DNA from: Bryobacterales bacterium | GTDB lineage: Bacteria; Acidobacteriota; Terriglobia; Bryobacterales; Bryobacteraceae | Length of the DNA: 64,000 nt | Direction: 5' to 3' | Assembly (NCBI GenBank): GCA_003164035.1 | Contig: PLRS01000162.1 | Span: forward strand, 153,053 to 217,052 | Part shown: positions 17,028-25,153 of the stretch, one piece after another | Position numbering within the stretch: the stretch's first letter is position 1 | Layout: each line of letters begins with the position of its first letter | Position numbers and translations under genes: made by a program | The notes under the pieces: generated by a model | Told to the model about the DNA's origin: nothing | What the model saw: only the letters and a program-made list of their open reading frames with translations | The model's database searches: none

Positions 17028-17279
17028 TTATGCCCCCTTAGCCTGCCGTCCCGGCGTTCCCAATCTCTGCGTCAGAAAGCCGACCATGGCGCCCACCACA
17101 AAACCTGGAAACATGATCTCCAGATAATGGTGCTTCTCCGTAGGCATCGCCGCCACCAGGAACGCGAACAACAGCCCCAGCGCCGAGCCCACCACAATTC
17201 CCCATTTGGTTGATTGCACCCTCCGCGCAAACCACCCGCTTAGGAGGCCCACCAGCATGCCCTTCAACGACGACCCCAC
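17028..17279 (-). CDS. small membrane protein with two to three helices
   Basis: The 83-residue protein alternates Gly-rich hydrophobic helices (LKGMLVGLLSGWFA, then WGIVVGSALGLLFAFLVAAM, then IMFPGFVVGAMVGFLTQ) with short basic loops. No family is recognised with certainty. The start may be the GTG at 17279 or the ATG at 17261; neither has a strong ribosome-binding site. It lies alone, convergent with the YfhO-like gene. Confidence 0.6.
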   Translation of the reverse strand: MGSSLKGMLVGLLSGWFARRVQSTKWGIVVGSALGLLFAFLVAAMPTEKHHYLEIMFPGFVVGAMVGFLTQRLGTPGRQAKGA

Positions 17280-17380
17280 CAGTTGTCTTCAACAATCTAC
17301 AACTGCCCCACGCGGGAGGCCCGAATCCTGTCTGCTAACCTTGGTATGGGAGGCACCAGGCGCCCAAACCCGTTCCGGTT

Positions 17381-17397
17381 TTGTGCATTTTTGTGCA
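17381..17397. repeat. 10-bp-spaced double TTGTGCA motif, copy 2
   Basis: TTGTGCATTTTTGTGCA reads on the plus strand, with both half sites exactly 10 bases apart. It lies upstream of the 807-residue unknown protein. It is followed by a CGCACAAA that could pair with it. Confidence 0.4.
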
Positions 17398-17459
17398 TCG
17401 CACAAACCGCCGTTTCCATCTCGGGAAAAGGGGTCTTGATGGCGCCCAAGCAACTGTAA

Positions 17460-19883
17460 TTGCTGCGGCTTACGTGCAATCACACCTTCGTTCGCTCACC
17501 GGTCCCCGGCGGTTGCCGATGGCCCCGGTTGTGCATTCTTGTGCACTGGGGCGCTTTCCTCTTCTTCGCTACGGCCATGCAAGCTGGAATTCTGGTCACG
17601 CGCGGCGCGCAGGGGCTCGAATTCCGCCAGGCGGCTACGGTCGCTATTAACGGCAGCGATCGGGCGTTGCTTTTGGGATTGGAGCCGAAATTGTTTTCGC
17701 CGATTGCCGCGCTTCCCGCCACCGCGCTCGATATCACCCTCTGGAAAGATGCCACTGGAGCGGTTGCGGCCGAAGTGGATGGCGAGCCCCAATACCTGTT
17801 GCCCTATGGCTGGAAGCCCGTGGTTACTGCCAGTCTTCCCGCGGCTTGGCAACAGGCTCGCTTGGTATATCGAAAATCGCCGGACGCCCAGCCCATCCCG
17901 GTCGCATTCGCCGATTTCGTTGCCTTCCTGCCCGGCGGCGTTGCCGAACTCGCCCGCCGCTCGGCCGACCAGCGATGGATCGACCGCCTGGGCGGTGCAA
18001 CTCAAATCGAATGGATCGGCGCGGCGGCTCGCGCTTTTCCGTCCGACCCCGCCATCACCTCTCTGGCCGGATTCGTGGACCGGGCCATGCGGCAACAGTT
18101 CGACCGCTTTCAGAGTGGCGTGGCCGGTCTCGACGCTCTGCGGCAGGCTCTGGGGTTCGGCGCGCTCGTCGCCCGGCTCTATCCCGACCGCCCCGCGCCG
18201 CTGGCTTTGTTCCGCCAATTGCAGGAAATTCAAGCCTCGACCGAACGCAATGCCATGATTCTGCGGGCCTTCGCCGCCGGCCGGGAATGGGACGCCTTTT
18301 TGCTGGCGGACCGCGATTTCGAGCGCTTCGAAGACGCCTATCCCGATCTCGCCAGCCTTCGCACCGAAGCCTTGCGCGGCAGCCTGGACCTGCATCGCCG
18401 CGCTGGCGAGACGTTTCTCGCAGAGCGCGCCTACCAGCCAGGTTGGCGCGAACTGCAACAGGCGAGCGCGCGCCAGCCGTCCGACCGGGCCCTCGCCGGG
18501 CAAGTGGCGATTGCCTGGGAAAAGTACTCACGCCAGGCGGCGGAAGCGCGCCAGGGCAGCCCCCAGCCGCTCGATTCCGCCCAGCTTGCCCAAGCCCTGG
18601 AAGCCGCCGCCCGATTTCGCCAGGCGAACCAGTTCGGCAACGCCCAGAAAAGCCTGCTGGGCGCCGAGGCGATCGACCCCGATTCCCTTCCCCTGCTGCT
18701 TGAAAAAACAAAATTGCTGGCCGCGGCGGGGGAATTCAACCACGCGCTGGCCACCCTCGACCGCTACGATCTGCGCGCTACCGGCCCGCAACGCCAAGCC
18801 GGCGCCGCCCTCCGCGAGGACCTGTTTACCGAGCGCGCCGGCCGCCTCCGCGACCTGGAGTCGCAAGCGGCAAAGGCTTGGGCCGAAGGCAGTTACTACC
18901 GCGTGCGCTCGCTCGCGATCGCCGGATTGCGCGCCCAAAACGACGCTACCGCCCTGCTTTCCTACGGCGGGCGCGCCTCGCTGGTCGTCCGCGATGCGCG
19001 CGACGCGCGAGGATTTTTCCAGCAATACCTGGACGCCTCGAACACGCTCGACACCGGCCCGCGGGAACGCGCCGAAATCCGCGCCTGGTTGGCGGCAACC
19101 ACGCCGGCTTTAACCGCGCCCGCCGCAAACGAGCCCGAATCCGGCGATCGCAACTGGTTTTCCGGCAAGCGTCTGCCGCCTGGCATCGCCTATTGCCCCA
19201 TCAGCCTCGCCTTCCAGGCCAAAATCGACCACATCGATCGCGCCGGAGGCAAACGCGTGACATTCGCCTGGCAAGGCGACCGCTTGCAGTCTATCTCGGG
19301 GCGCGAGACCATCGTCTTCCAGTACCAGAATCCGACCCCGCAGGTCTTTTTCGTTGCGGCCGGCGGCGAAGCCGTCCCCAAGATCCCCGGCGACCCGGAC
19401 GAAGCGTACCGGCGAACTCCGGTGCTGCTGCGCAATAACCCCTTGGTCGACCCGGTGGCCATGCGCCGCGTCACCGGCCGCAATCCCGCCGTCACGGTTT
19501 CGGGGAATTCGTTCTTCGACCCGTTTGCCTGGAATGGCCTGCACTATTTTTCGATTGAGTACGACGATGCGGGACGGCTCGCCCGCGCCGTCGAGATTGC
19601 CGGACCGAAAGGCAATGCGGTGAACCATACCGAGCTGGAGTTCGACTGGGACGGCCCGAAGCTGGCGGCCATTCGCGCCTACCGCGACGTTGACGGTCGC
19701 CGCCGGAGGATCTATCGGCGCACGCTGCATTATGAGGATGGCCGCCTGGCTAGCGAGGCGATCGACGCGCCCGGCGGACCCTCCAGCATCCGCTATCGCT
19801 ATGACAACGGACGGCTCGTGAGCGCGGCCTGCGACGCCGACCCCACCCTGGGCGAACCCGCCCGCCAGGTGACCTTCCGATGA
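17460..19883 (+). CDS. unknown secreted or periplasmic protein coupled to a caspase-like gene
   Basis: The 807-residue frame starts with a basic stretch and a hydrophobic segment ending ATAMQA, which looks like a signal peptide. Residues up to about 560 are mostly helical with repeated Ala/Leu/Arg patterns like degenerate TPR units (QYLLPYGWKPVV early, then many 30- to 40-residue helix pairs). The last 200 residues turn beta-rich, with YD-repeat-like turns (FSIEYDDAGRLARAVEIAG, YRYDNGRLVSA). I do not recognise a family. Starts at 17529 or 17541 are also possible. Its TGA overlaps the ATG of the next gene, so the two are probably one functional unit. Confidence 0.7.
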   Translation: MLRLTCNHTFVRSPVPGGCRWPRLCILVHWGAFLFFATAMQAGILVTRGAQGLEFRQAATVAINGSDRALLLGLEPKLFSPIAALPATALDITLWKDATGAVAAEVDGEPQYLLPYGWKPVVTASLPAAWQQARLVYRKSPDAQPIPVAFADFVAFLPGGVAELARRSADQRWIDRLGGATQIEWIGAAARAFPSDPAITSLAGFVDRAMRQQFDRFQSGVAGLDALRQALGFGALVARLYPDRPAPLALFRQLQEIQASTERNAMILRAFAAGREWDAFLLADRDFERFEDAYPDLASLRTEALRGSLDLHRRAGETFLAERAYQPGWRELQQASARQPSDRALAGQVAIAWEKYSRQAAEARQGSPQPLDSAQLAQALEAAARFRQANQFGNAQKSLLGAEAIDPDSLPLLLEKTKLLAAAGEFNHALATLDRYDLRATGPQRQAGAALREDLFTERAGRLRDLESQAAKAWAEGSYYRVRSLAIAGLRAQNDATALLSYGGRASLVVRDARDARGFFQQYLDASNTLDTGPRERAEIRAWLAATTPALTAPAANEPESGDRNWFSGKRLPPGIAYCPISLAFQAKIDHIDRAGGKRVTFAWQGDRLQSISGRETIVFQYQNPTPQVFFVAAGGEAVPKIPGDPDEAYRRTPVLLRNNPLVDPVAMRRVTGRNPAVTVSGNSFFDPFAWNGLHYFSIEYDDAGRLARAVEIAGPKGNAVNHTELEFDWDGPKLAAIRAYRDVDGRRRRIYRRTLHYEDGRLASEAIDAPGGPSSIRYRYDNGRLVSAACDADPTLGEPARQVTFR
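17529..17545. repeat. 10-bp-spaced double TTGTGCA motif, copy 3
   Basis: TTGTGCATTCTTGTGCA reads on the plus strand with the same 10-base spacing as the other two copies. It overlaps the presumed signal-peptide region of the 807-residue protein, which makes that protein's true start uncertain. Confidence 0.4.
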
Positions 19884-21106
19884 CTCGACTAGTGGGACAG
19901 GCCTCCTGGCCTGTCGTTGGTAGCGCAGGCTTCAGCCTGTACAGGACAGGCCGGGAGGCCTGTCCCACTAGATCTTTCCTGTTAGCCGTCTTGCTGGCTC
20001 TGGCCGCGGCCGTTCCCGCAACGGCCGGCAACGTCGCCTTGGTCATCGGCAACCAGGCCTACTCCCCCGGCCCGCTCAAGAGTCCCGCGGCCGATGCGCG
20101 GCTGGTGGAGCGGGCGTTACGGGACGCCGGCTTCGCCACCATTCTGCGTGAGAATGCGAGCCAGGCGGAAATGCTCGCGGCCGAGACTGAATTCGTGAAC
20201 CGCCTCCAACCCGCCGATACCGCGCTGGTCTTCTTCGCCGGCTACGCCGTCGCGGTCAATGACGAAAACTACCTGCTGGGAGTCGATTCCGGCGCCGGCA
20301 ACTTTCAGGCGAAAGCCGTTCCTCTTTCGGAAATGCTGGGCCGGCTCCGTAGCCGGGCAGCGCGCGGCATCGTCATTCTGGATGCCAGCCGCATGTATAT
20401 TGTGGCGGCGCAGCGAGGGCTCAGCCCAGGCCTGGCCATGCCGCGCAACCTGCCGCCGGAAATCTGGATGGCTTCGACAGCCGGTCCCGGCCAGGTGGCG
20501 ACGGACAACCTCCGCCTGGAAAACAGCGCCTTTTCGAGCGCCCTGGCCGACGCCATTGCCCAACCCGGCCTTACCATCGAGGAAGCGTTCAATCGCGCGC
20601 GCTCTCGCGTCCTGGATGAAACCGGGTCGGAGCAGGCGCCCTGGTGGATGTCCACCGCCACCGGGAGCTTCAACTTTCACCCGCCCGAGGGCTCGCCGCC
20701 GCCGACCGATGCCGCTACGGTCGCCCGCGCGATGGAGGCCGCGCGGCAGAGCGAGCGGCGCGAGGATTGGGACGCGGCCATCGATCTCGTCATCCGCGTA
20801 CTGAAAAGCGCGCCCGGGACGGAGCTGGCATCCACCGCCCGGCGCACTCTGACTTACCTGATGGCGCGGCGCGATGGCGACCTGCGCTACCGCGTGATGG
20901 ACTACAGGGGCGCGGCAATGTTCTACGAGCAAGCCGTTGCCGCGGAGCCCGCTAAAGTGGACACCGCCATCCGTCTGGCGGATGCGTATCTGCTGGCCAT
21001 ACGGGTGCCCGACGCCATCCGCGTGCTCGAATCCGTGCGCGCCCGCGGAGAGTCCCCGGCCGCCGAAAAAGCCGCCGCCATGCTGCAAAAACTTGACATC
21101 CATTAG
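19880..21106 (+). CDS. caspase-like (C14/metacaspase) protein with both catalytic residues replaced, plus TPR-like tail
   Basis: The 408 residues contain a caspase p20-type domain: NVALVIGNQAYSPGPLKSPA, then ADTALVFFAGYAVAVNDENY and GIVILDASRM. Active members have FYYSGHG with the catalytic His and LDACR with the catalytic Cys. Here these positions are Tyr122 and Ser170, so proteolysis is unlikely. Residues 280-408 form helical repeats like TPR. The signal peptide (about 32-50) is preceded by 28 residues translated from an 83-bp inverted repeat that directly follows MTR. The ATG overlaps the stop of the upstream unknown gene. It probably acts as a binding protein in the periplasm or outer membrane. 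Confidence 0.82.
   Translation: MTRLVGQASWPVVGSAGFSLYRTGREACPTRSFLLAVLLALAAAVPATAGNVALVIGNQAYSPGPLKSPAADARLVERALRDAGFATILRENASQAEMLAAETEFVNRLQPADTALVFFAGYAVAVNDENYLLGVDSGAGNFQAKAVPLSEMLGRLRSRAARGIVILDASRMYIVAAQRGLSPGLAMPRNLPPEIWMASTAGPGQVATDNLRLENSAFSSALADAIAQPGLTIEEAFNRARSRVLDETGSEQAPWWMSTATGSFNFHPPEGSPPPTDAATVARAMEAARQSERREDWDAAIDLVIRVLKSAPGTELASTARRTLTYLMARRDGDLRYRVMDYRGAAMFYEQAVAAEPAKVDTAIRLADAYLLAIRVPDAIRVLESVRARGESPAAEKAAAMLQKLDIH
19889..19971. repeat. 83-bp inverted repeat inside the start of the caspase-like gene
   Basis: The arms 19889-19915 and 19945-19971 are 27 bases long with one mismatch and begin and end in CTAG. The loop contains a further small palindrome, CAGGCTTCAGCCTG. 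The element begins three codons after the ATG and ends where the signal peptide begins, and it is read through in frame. Confidence 0.9.
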
Positions 21107-21204
21107 AGCGCTACGTCGAAGGAAAGCTCCGCGATGGTCTTGTCCAAAGTCTCCTGCGCGGCGGCCGCCTGTTGCTCCAGTTGGGCGATCTCTTTGCGCA
21201 GCAG
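21103..21204 (-). pseudogene. possible 3' remnant of a coiled-coil protein gene
   Basis: On the minus strand a frame ending in TAA reads LLRKEIAQLEQQAAAAQETL and then DKTIAELSFDVAL. This is a regular coiled-coil tail with strong third-position GC preference. It continues only a few more codons before sense is lost in the divergent DUF433 gene. It looks like the last third of a lost gene. The parent family is not identifiable. Confidence 0.35.
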
Positions 21205-21238
21205 GCACCTGGTGCCCGAATGTATCAAAATGGAAGGG

Positions 21239-21469
21239 ATGCAGCTCTTCGATCGGATAACGTGGAACCCGAACCAGATGAATGGTCAGCCGTGCATCCG
21301 TGGTATGAGGCTGACGGTGCGTCGGGTCGTGGAAGCCGTGGCGATCTACCCGAACCGGGACGACCTTTTCCGGAACTATCCCGAGTTGGAACCGGAAGAC
21401 GTCAGGCAGGCGCTGGCATTTGCCGCTGCGAGCCTCGAGGACAGCGCGACGGAAAGTAACGCCGCCTGA
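21239..21469 (+). CDS. DUF433-family antitoxin
   Basis: DUF433 proteins are winged helix-turn-helix antitoxins usually paired with DUF5615 PIN-like toxins. The 76 residues match: MQLFDRITWNPNQMNGQPCI, RGMRLTVRRVVEAVAIYPNR and a C-terminal YPELEPEDVRQALAFAAAS. The family start MQLFDRIT favours the ATG at 21239; an ATG at 21230 is equally possible. The stop lies 10 bases before the toxin start, as expected for the pair. Confidence 0.9.
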   Translation: MQLFDRITWNPNQMNGQPCIRGMRLTVRRVVEAVAIYPNRDDLFRNYPELEPEDVRQALAFAAASLEDSATESNAA

Positions 21470-21479
21470 CCGGTCCGCC

Positions 21480-21818
21480 ATGCGCTTGGTTTTGGATCAG
21501 GGCGTTCCCCACGATGCGGCTGCCCTTCTGCGCAGTCTCGGACACGACTGTATGCACGTGGGTGAGATCGGGATGAGCAAAGCCGCCGACGAGGAGATCC
21601 TCGCATTCTCGCTGGGAAGAAATGCAGTAGTTGTGACGCTCGACGCAGACTTTCACGCGATTCTGGCGGTCTCCGGGGCACGAGGGCCTTCCGTAATTCG
21701 TATGCGGTTGCCAGTCGTGTTGTTGAGGCTGGAAAAGCTGGCGGCGATTGCGCTAAGTCCGCAAAATCGGTCAAGCGGACCTTTTGCGGCGTATTCTATA
21801 CTCTCATTGGAGGTAACC
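21480..21818 (+). CDS. DUF5615 PIN-like toxin that has lost its C-terminus and stop codon
   Basis: The start MRLVLDQGVPHDAAALLRSL followed by GHDCMHVGEIGMSKAADEEI and VVVTLDADFHAI is the DUF5615 (Mut7-C/PIN-like) toxin signature, with the acidic residues of a nuclease site. After GPSVIRMR the usual C-terminal helix and beta strand are missing. The frame shows no stop and runs on through the promoter and ribosome-binding site into the next gene, ending only at 22193. The tail from about residue 78 looks like translated intergenic DNA. The toxin is probably inactive or weakened. Confidence 0.75.
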
Positions 21819-22193
21819 ATGATTGCGTGGAAACGGGCCGCCCTGCTTGGATTCGCGAGCTGGCTCATACCCTTCGTCATCTCTTTTTTCGTCTTCCCAC
21901 TGAAGAGAACCAACGCCCCGCTGTTCGAGACTTTAATGACGCTCATCGTCCTGGTCACGGCCGGCGCGCTGTTCCAACTCTACTTTCGCCGCCGCGCGCT
22001 CTCCGTCCACGAAGCCCTGCTTGTCGGCCTGCTGTGGCTGGCGGTGAACCTGGTGATGGACTACCCCATGTTCGCTTATGGGCCGATGAAGATGCGGGTT
22101 TGGGCGTACTACTCCGAAATCGGGCTGGGCTATCTGACTTATCCGGCGTTCGGATTCTGGGCCTCGCGGCTGGCGCGCCGGGGCGGCACATAG
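21819..22193 (+). CDS. conserved four-helix membrane protein
   Basis: The ATG at 21819 is preceded by a near-perfect GGAGGT and by TATTCTATACT, which could be a -10 region, so this gene is expressed on its own despite being in frame with the toxin. The 124 residues form four hydrophobic helices (GFASWLIPFVISFFVFPLKR, then LMTLIVLVTAGALFQLYF, ALLVGLLWLAVNLVMDYPMF and the last near YLTYPAFGFWASRLA). The pattern WLAVNLVMDYP is found in uncharacterised membrane proteins. The function is unknown. Confidence 0.75.
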   Translation: MIAWKRAALLGFASWLIPFVISFFVFPLKRTNAPLFETLMTLIVLVTAGALFQLYFRRRALSVHEALLVGLLWLAVNLVMDYPMFAYGPMKMRVWAYYSEIGLGYLTYPAFGFWASRLARRGGT

Positions 22194-22263
22194 GTCACGG
22201 TGGCGCGTTCGGAGAAGCGGCACTGCTACCGGGCGGACCACTCGGAGAAAGCCGTCTTCGCGG

Positions 22264-23625
22264 CTACTGCTTCATGTTGGCCGGTTTTCGCGCGGGCGCC
22301 GCGGCGCAGGGCTCGGTGGTCAGATCGGCGAGCTTGGCTTTCTCCACGGCCATGGTCAGCAGGAACGGGGTCTTGGTGAAGGCGGAGGGCACGCCTTGCC
22401 AGGAGAATTCGGCGTTGGCCGGGGGTTTACCGGTTAGCGGGGCGTCGAGCTTCAGGGCGATTTCGGCGGTATAGGGCGGGGTTGCGTCCGGCATCGGGAC
22501 GGCCACCAGAAGTTCCTTGGCTTTGCACGCCGGCTTGGCACTTACCAGCACGCCTTTCAGCTTCGGCACGGCGGCGTCTTTGAGCTGCGTATCGAAATAC
22601 TGGGCGCCGTTGTCGCCGGTGAGCTGCGCCTTGATGCCTTGCCATAACGCCAGTTCGGGATGGTCCTTGGCGAACTGCGCCTGCTGATCGGTGGCGAGCT
22701 GGGCTTGGGATTTGAGGGTGAAATCGGGTGGAGGCGTCGGGCTGGCGAGCGCTTGCTGTTTGAGCGCGTCCAGGCCTTCGTCGCTGCCGTGAAAGCTCGA
22801 GTAGATCTTCTTCAGGTAGGCGTCCACCTGGGAGCGGGCGGCGGCATCGGCCAGGCCGCCTTTGGCGGGATCGAGCGCCACGGCGCGGGCAATTTCATAG
22901 ATGCCGGCGGGGACCTTGGCGGGGTTGGCCGCCTGCTGCGCCACTTCGCTGGCGCCCAGTTCGTAGGCCACCTGCCCGCTATCGGGATATTTTTGCAGAG
23001 CCTGGGCGAAGGCGGCTTCGGCGCCGGCGTAATCGCGCTTTTCCATGGCCGCCGTACCGGGTTTCAGCGCCACCGCCGTCAGGGCCGCTTTGGCCACGGT
23101 CTGCAGTTGCGCGCGCGCCTTGGCCCAATCGTCGTCGCCGACGTTGGAGGGTTTGCGGTTGTAATCGAGCAGCCACTGGGCGGCTTTGGCGCCGGTGGCG
23201 AGTTCCTCGGGCGTCGGGTTGGGCACCTGCTGCACGGCCAGCGAGGCGGTGAACAGCACTTTGACCACCTGCTGCGGGCCCGAAACGGGATCGGTAAAGG
23301 CGGCGTCCAGATCGCGGGCGACCAGCGGTGCCGCCGTATCGAGAGCCTTCGCCGGCTGTTTCGCGCCGTTATAGGCCTGGACGTAAAGCACCTCCCGGTC
23401 GTCGGTGTAGTCCGAGGCCGGGTACTTCTGCTTCCAGGTGTCGAGATCGGTCAGCGCCTTGGTGAAATTGTTGGTGGAAACATCCTTGATGACTTCGTTA
23501 TAAATATCGAATTCACCCTGATCCTTGGGCTGTTTTTGCTTGGCCGCGCCTTGCGGAGCCGCTACCGCGCCGAATAAACAGGCCGCCGCCAACGCAGCCG
23601 CGCACCGAATTCCCAATCGATACAC
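22264..23625 (-). CDS. exported TPR-repeat protein
   Basis: The GTG at 23625 follows GGGGAGG at ideal spacing and opens with a clear signal peptide (YRLGIRCAAALAAACLFGAV), so I choose it over the upstream ATGs. The 453-residue mature part has TPR-like units, for example YNEVIKDVSTNNFTKALTDL and EKRDYAGAEAAFAQALQKYP. A beta-rich C-terminal domain ends in several Lys-rich strands. This family occurs often in Acidobacteria as a predicted periplasmic scaffold. No partner is obvious; the neighbouring transporter diverges from it. Confidence 0.8.
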   Translation of the reverse strand: MYRLGIRCAAALAAACLFGAVAAPQGAAKQKQPKDQGEFDIYNEVIKDVSTNNFTKALTDLDTWKQKYPASDYTDDREVLYVQAYNGAKQPAKALDTAAPLVARDLDAAFTDPVSGPQQVVKVLFTASLAVQQVPNPTPEELATGAKAAQWLLDYNRKPSNVGDDDWAKARAQLQTVAKAALTAVALKPGTAAMEKRDYAGAEAAFAQALQKYPDSGQVAYELGASEVAQQAANPAKVPAGIYEIARAVALDPAKGGLADAAARSQVDAYLKKIYSSFHGSDEGLDALKQQALASPTPPPDFTLKSQAQLATDQQAQFAKDHPELALWQGIKAQLTGDNGAQYFDTQLKDAAVPKLKGVLVSAKPACKAKELLVAVPMPDATPPYTAEIALKLDAPLTGKPPANAEFSWQGVPSAFTKTPFLLTMAVEKAKLADLTTEPCAAAPARKPANMKQ

Positions 23626-23710
23626 AAATGCCTCCCCATGTCGGCGCCTGGAACGCCCCATTTGACGCTCTGAAATCAAAATCATATCAGATCGACTATG
23701 CTGGAAGCCT

Positions 23711-25153
23711 GTGGCAATAGGCGAGTTGCGCTATATAGACCTGGCGGTAGTGGCGATTTACCTGGTGGGCATCACCTGGTTCGGGGCGCGTTTTCGCTCC
23801 GGACAAAAGAGCCTGCGCGATTATTTTCTGGGCGGGCGGACGGCGCCCTGGTGGGCCATCGCCCTATCCATCGTTTCGGCGGAGACCAGCACGCTCACCG
23901 TCATCGGAACGCCGGCGCTGGCCTTCCGTGGGAACCTGGGATTCTTGCAGATCGTGGTGGGTTACCTGCTGGCGCGGCTGGTGATTTCCGCGCTTTTTCT
24001 GCCGCAATATTTTCGCGGCGAGATGTTCACGGCTTACGAATTGATGCGGCGCCGGTTCGGCGAGCGCGTGCGCCGCTTCACCGCCGGCATTTTCCTGGTG
24101 ACGCGGGCGCTGGCCGAGGGAGTGCGGGTGTTCGCGGTTTCGCTGGTGATCTCGATCATGCTCGGGACGGGCGAGGTATGGTCGATCGTGCTGATCATGC
24201 TGCTCACCGTGTTTTACACGTTTGAAGGCGGGATGACGGCGGTGATCTGGACCGATGTAGTGCAGATGACGCTTTACGTAGTGGGCGCGGTGGTGAGTTT
24301 CTTCGTTATTCTGGGGAAGATTCCGGGAGGGTGGACGCACGTGGCGGCGCTGGCCGGGGCGGCGCACAAATTCGCCATTTTCGATTTCCACTTCGCGCCC
24401 ACGATGGAATTCTTTTCGCGCACTTATACATTCTGGTCGGGAGTGGCGGGGGGTTGTTTTCTGACCACGGCCAGCCACGGCACCGATCAATTGATGGTGC
24501 AGCGGCTGCTGAGCGCGCGCGACGAATCGCAGAGCCGGACGGCGTTGCTGACCAGTTGGGTCGTGATCGCGTTCCAATTCACCCTGTTTCTGGTGATCGG
24601 CGTGCTGCTGTGGGTGTATTACGGCGATTCGGGCATCGCCGCTCCGGCGCAGATGGACCGGATGTACCCCGCCTTTCTGTGGCACGAGCTGCCGCCGGGC
24701 CTGGCGGGGCTTTCGGTGGCGGCGATTCTGGCGGCCGCCATGGCCAACCTGAGCGCGGCGCTGAATGCGATGGCCTCCACCTGGGTGGTGGATTTCATGC
24801 ACGGCGCCGGTTTGAAGCAGGCGCGCAGGGCAACCGTTGCCTGGGCGGCGGTGCTGCTGGGAATCGGCATTGCCTCGCGCCATTCGCGCTCCGTGCTGGA
24901 AGCCGGCTTGACCATCGCTTCCATTCCGTTTGGCGCGCTATTGGGAGTTTTTCTGCTGGGAATCCTTACCAAAGCGCCGCGCGAGGCGGCGGCCATTGCC
25001 GGGATGCTGGCGGGCCTGGCCGCGGTACTGGCGGTTCACTGGCTTACGCCAGTGGCCTGGACCTGGTATGTGCTGATCGGTACGGTGGTGACCTTCTCCG
25101 GCGGATGGGCCGCGGCCCAATTTCAAACCAACCCGAAAGGCGAAAACAAATGA
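23711..25153 (+). CDS. sodium:solute symporter (SSS family)
   Basis: The 480 residues form about 13 membrane helices with SSS hallmarks: DYFLGGRTAPWWAIALSIVS, the sodium-site region AETSTLTVIGTPALAF, and GGMTAVIWTDVVQM. The family couples sodium entry to uptake of sugars, amino acids or similar solutes, and the substrate is not predictable here. The start is a GTG at 23711. The stop overlaps the ATG of an APC-family permease (ATGA), so the two transporters are probably coexpressed and may handle related solutes. Confidence 0.9.
   Translation: MAIGELRYIDLAVVAIYLVGITWFGARFRSGQKSLRDYFLGGRTAPWWAIALSIVSAETSTLTVIGTPALAFRGNLGFLQIVVGYLLARLVISALFLPQYFRGEMFTAYELMRRRFGERVRRFTAGIFLVTRALAEGVRVFAVSLVISIMLGTGEVWSIVLIMLLTVFYTFEGGMTAVIWTDVVQMTLYVVGAVVSFFVILGKIPGGWTHVAALAGAAHKFAIFDFHFAPTMEFFSRTYTFWSGVAGGCFLTTASHGTDQLMVQRLLSARDESQSRTALLTSWVVIAFQFTLFLVIGVLLWVYYGDSGIAAPAQMDRMYPAFLWHELPPGLAGLSVAAILAAAMANLSAALNAMASTWVVDFMHGAGLKQARRATVAWAAVLLGIGIASRHSRSVLEAGLTIASIPFGALLGVFLLGILTKAPREAAAIAGMLAGLAAVLAVHWLTPVAWTWYVLIGTVVTFSGGWAAAQFQTNPKGENK

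Noticed and set aside
20117..21481. Minus-strand frame of 454 codons opposite the caspase-like gene
   Set aside because: Gly-, Arg- and His-rich shadow; the plus-strand frame has clear family motifs.
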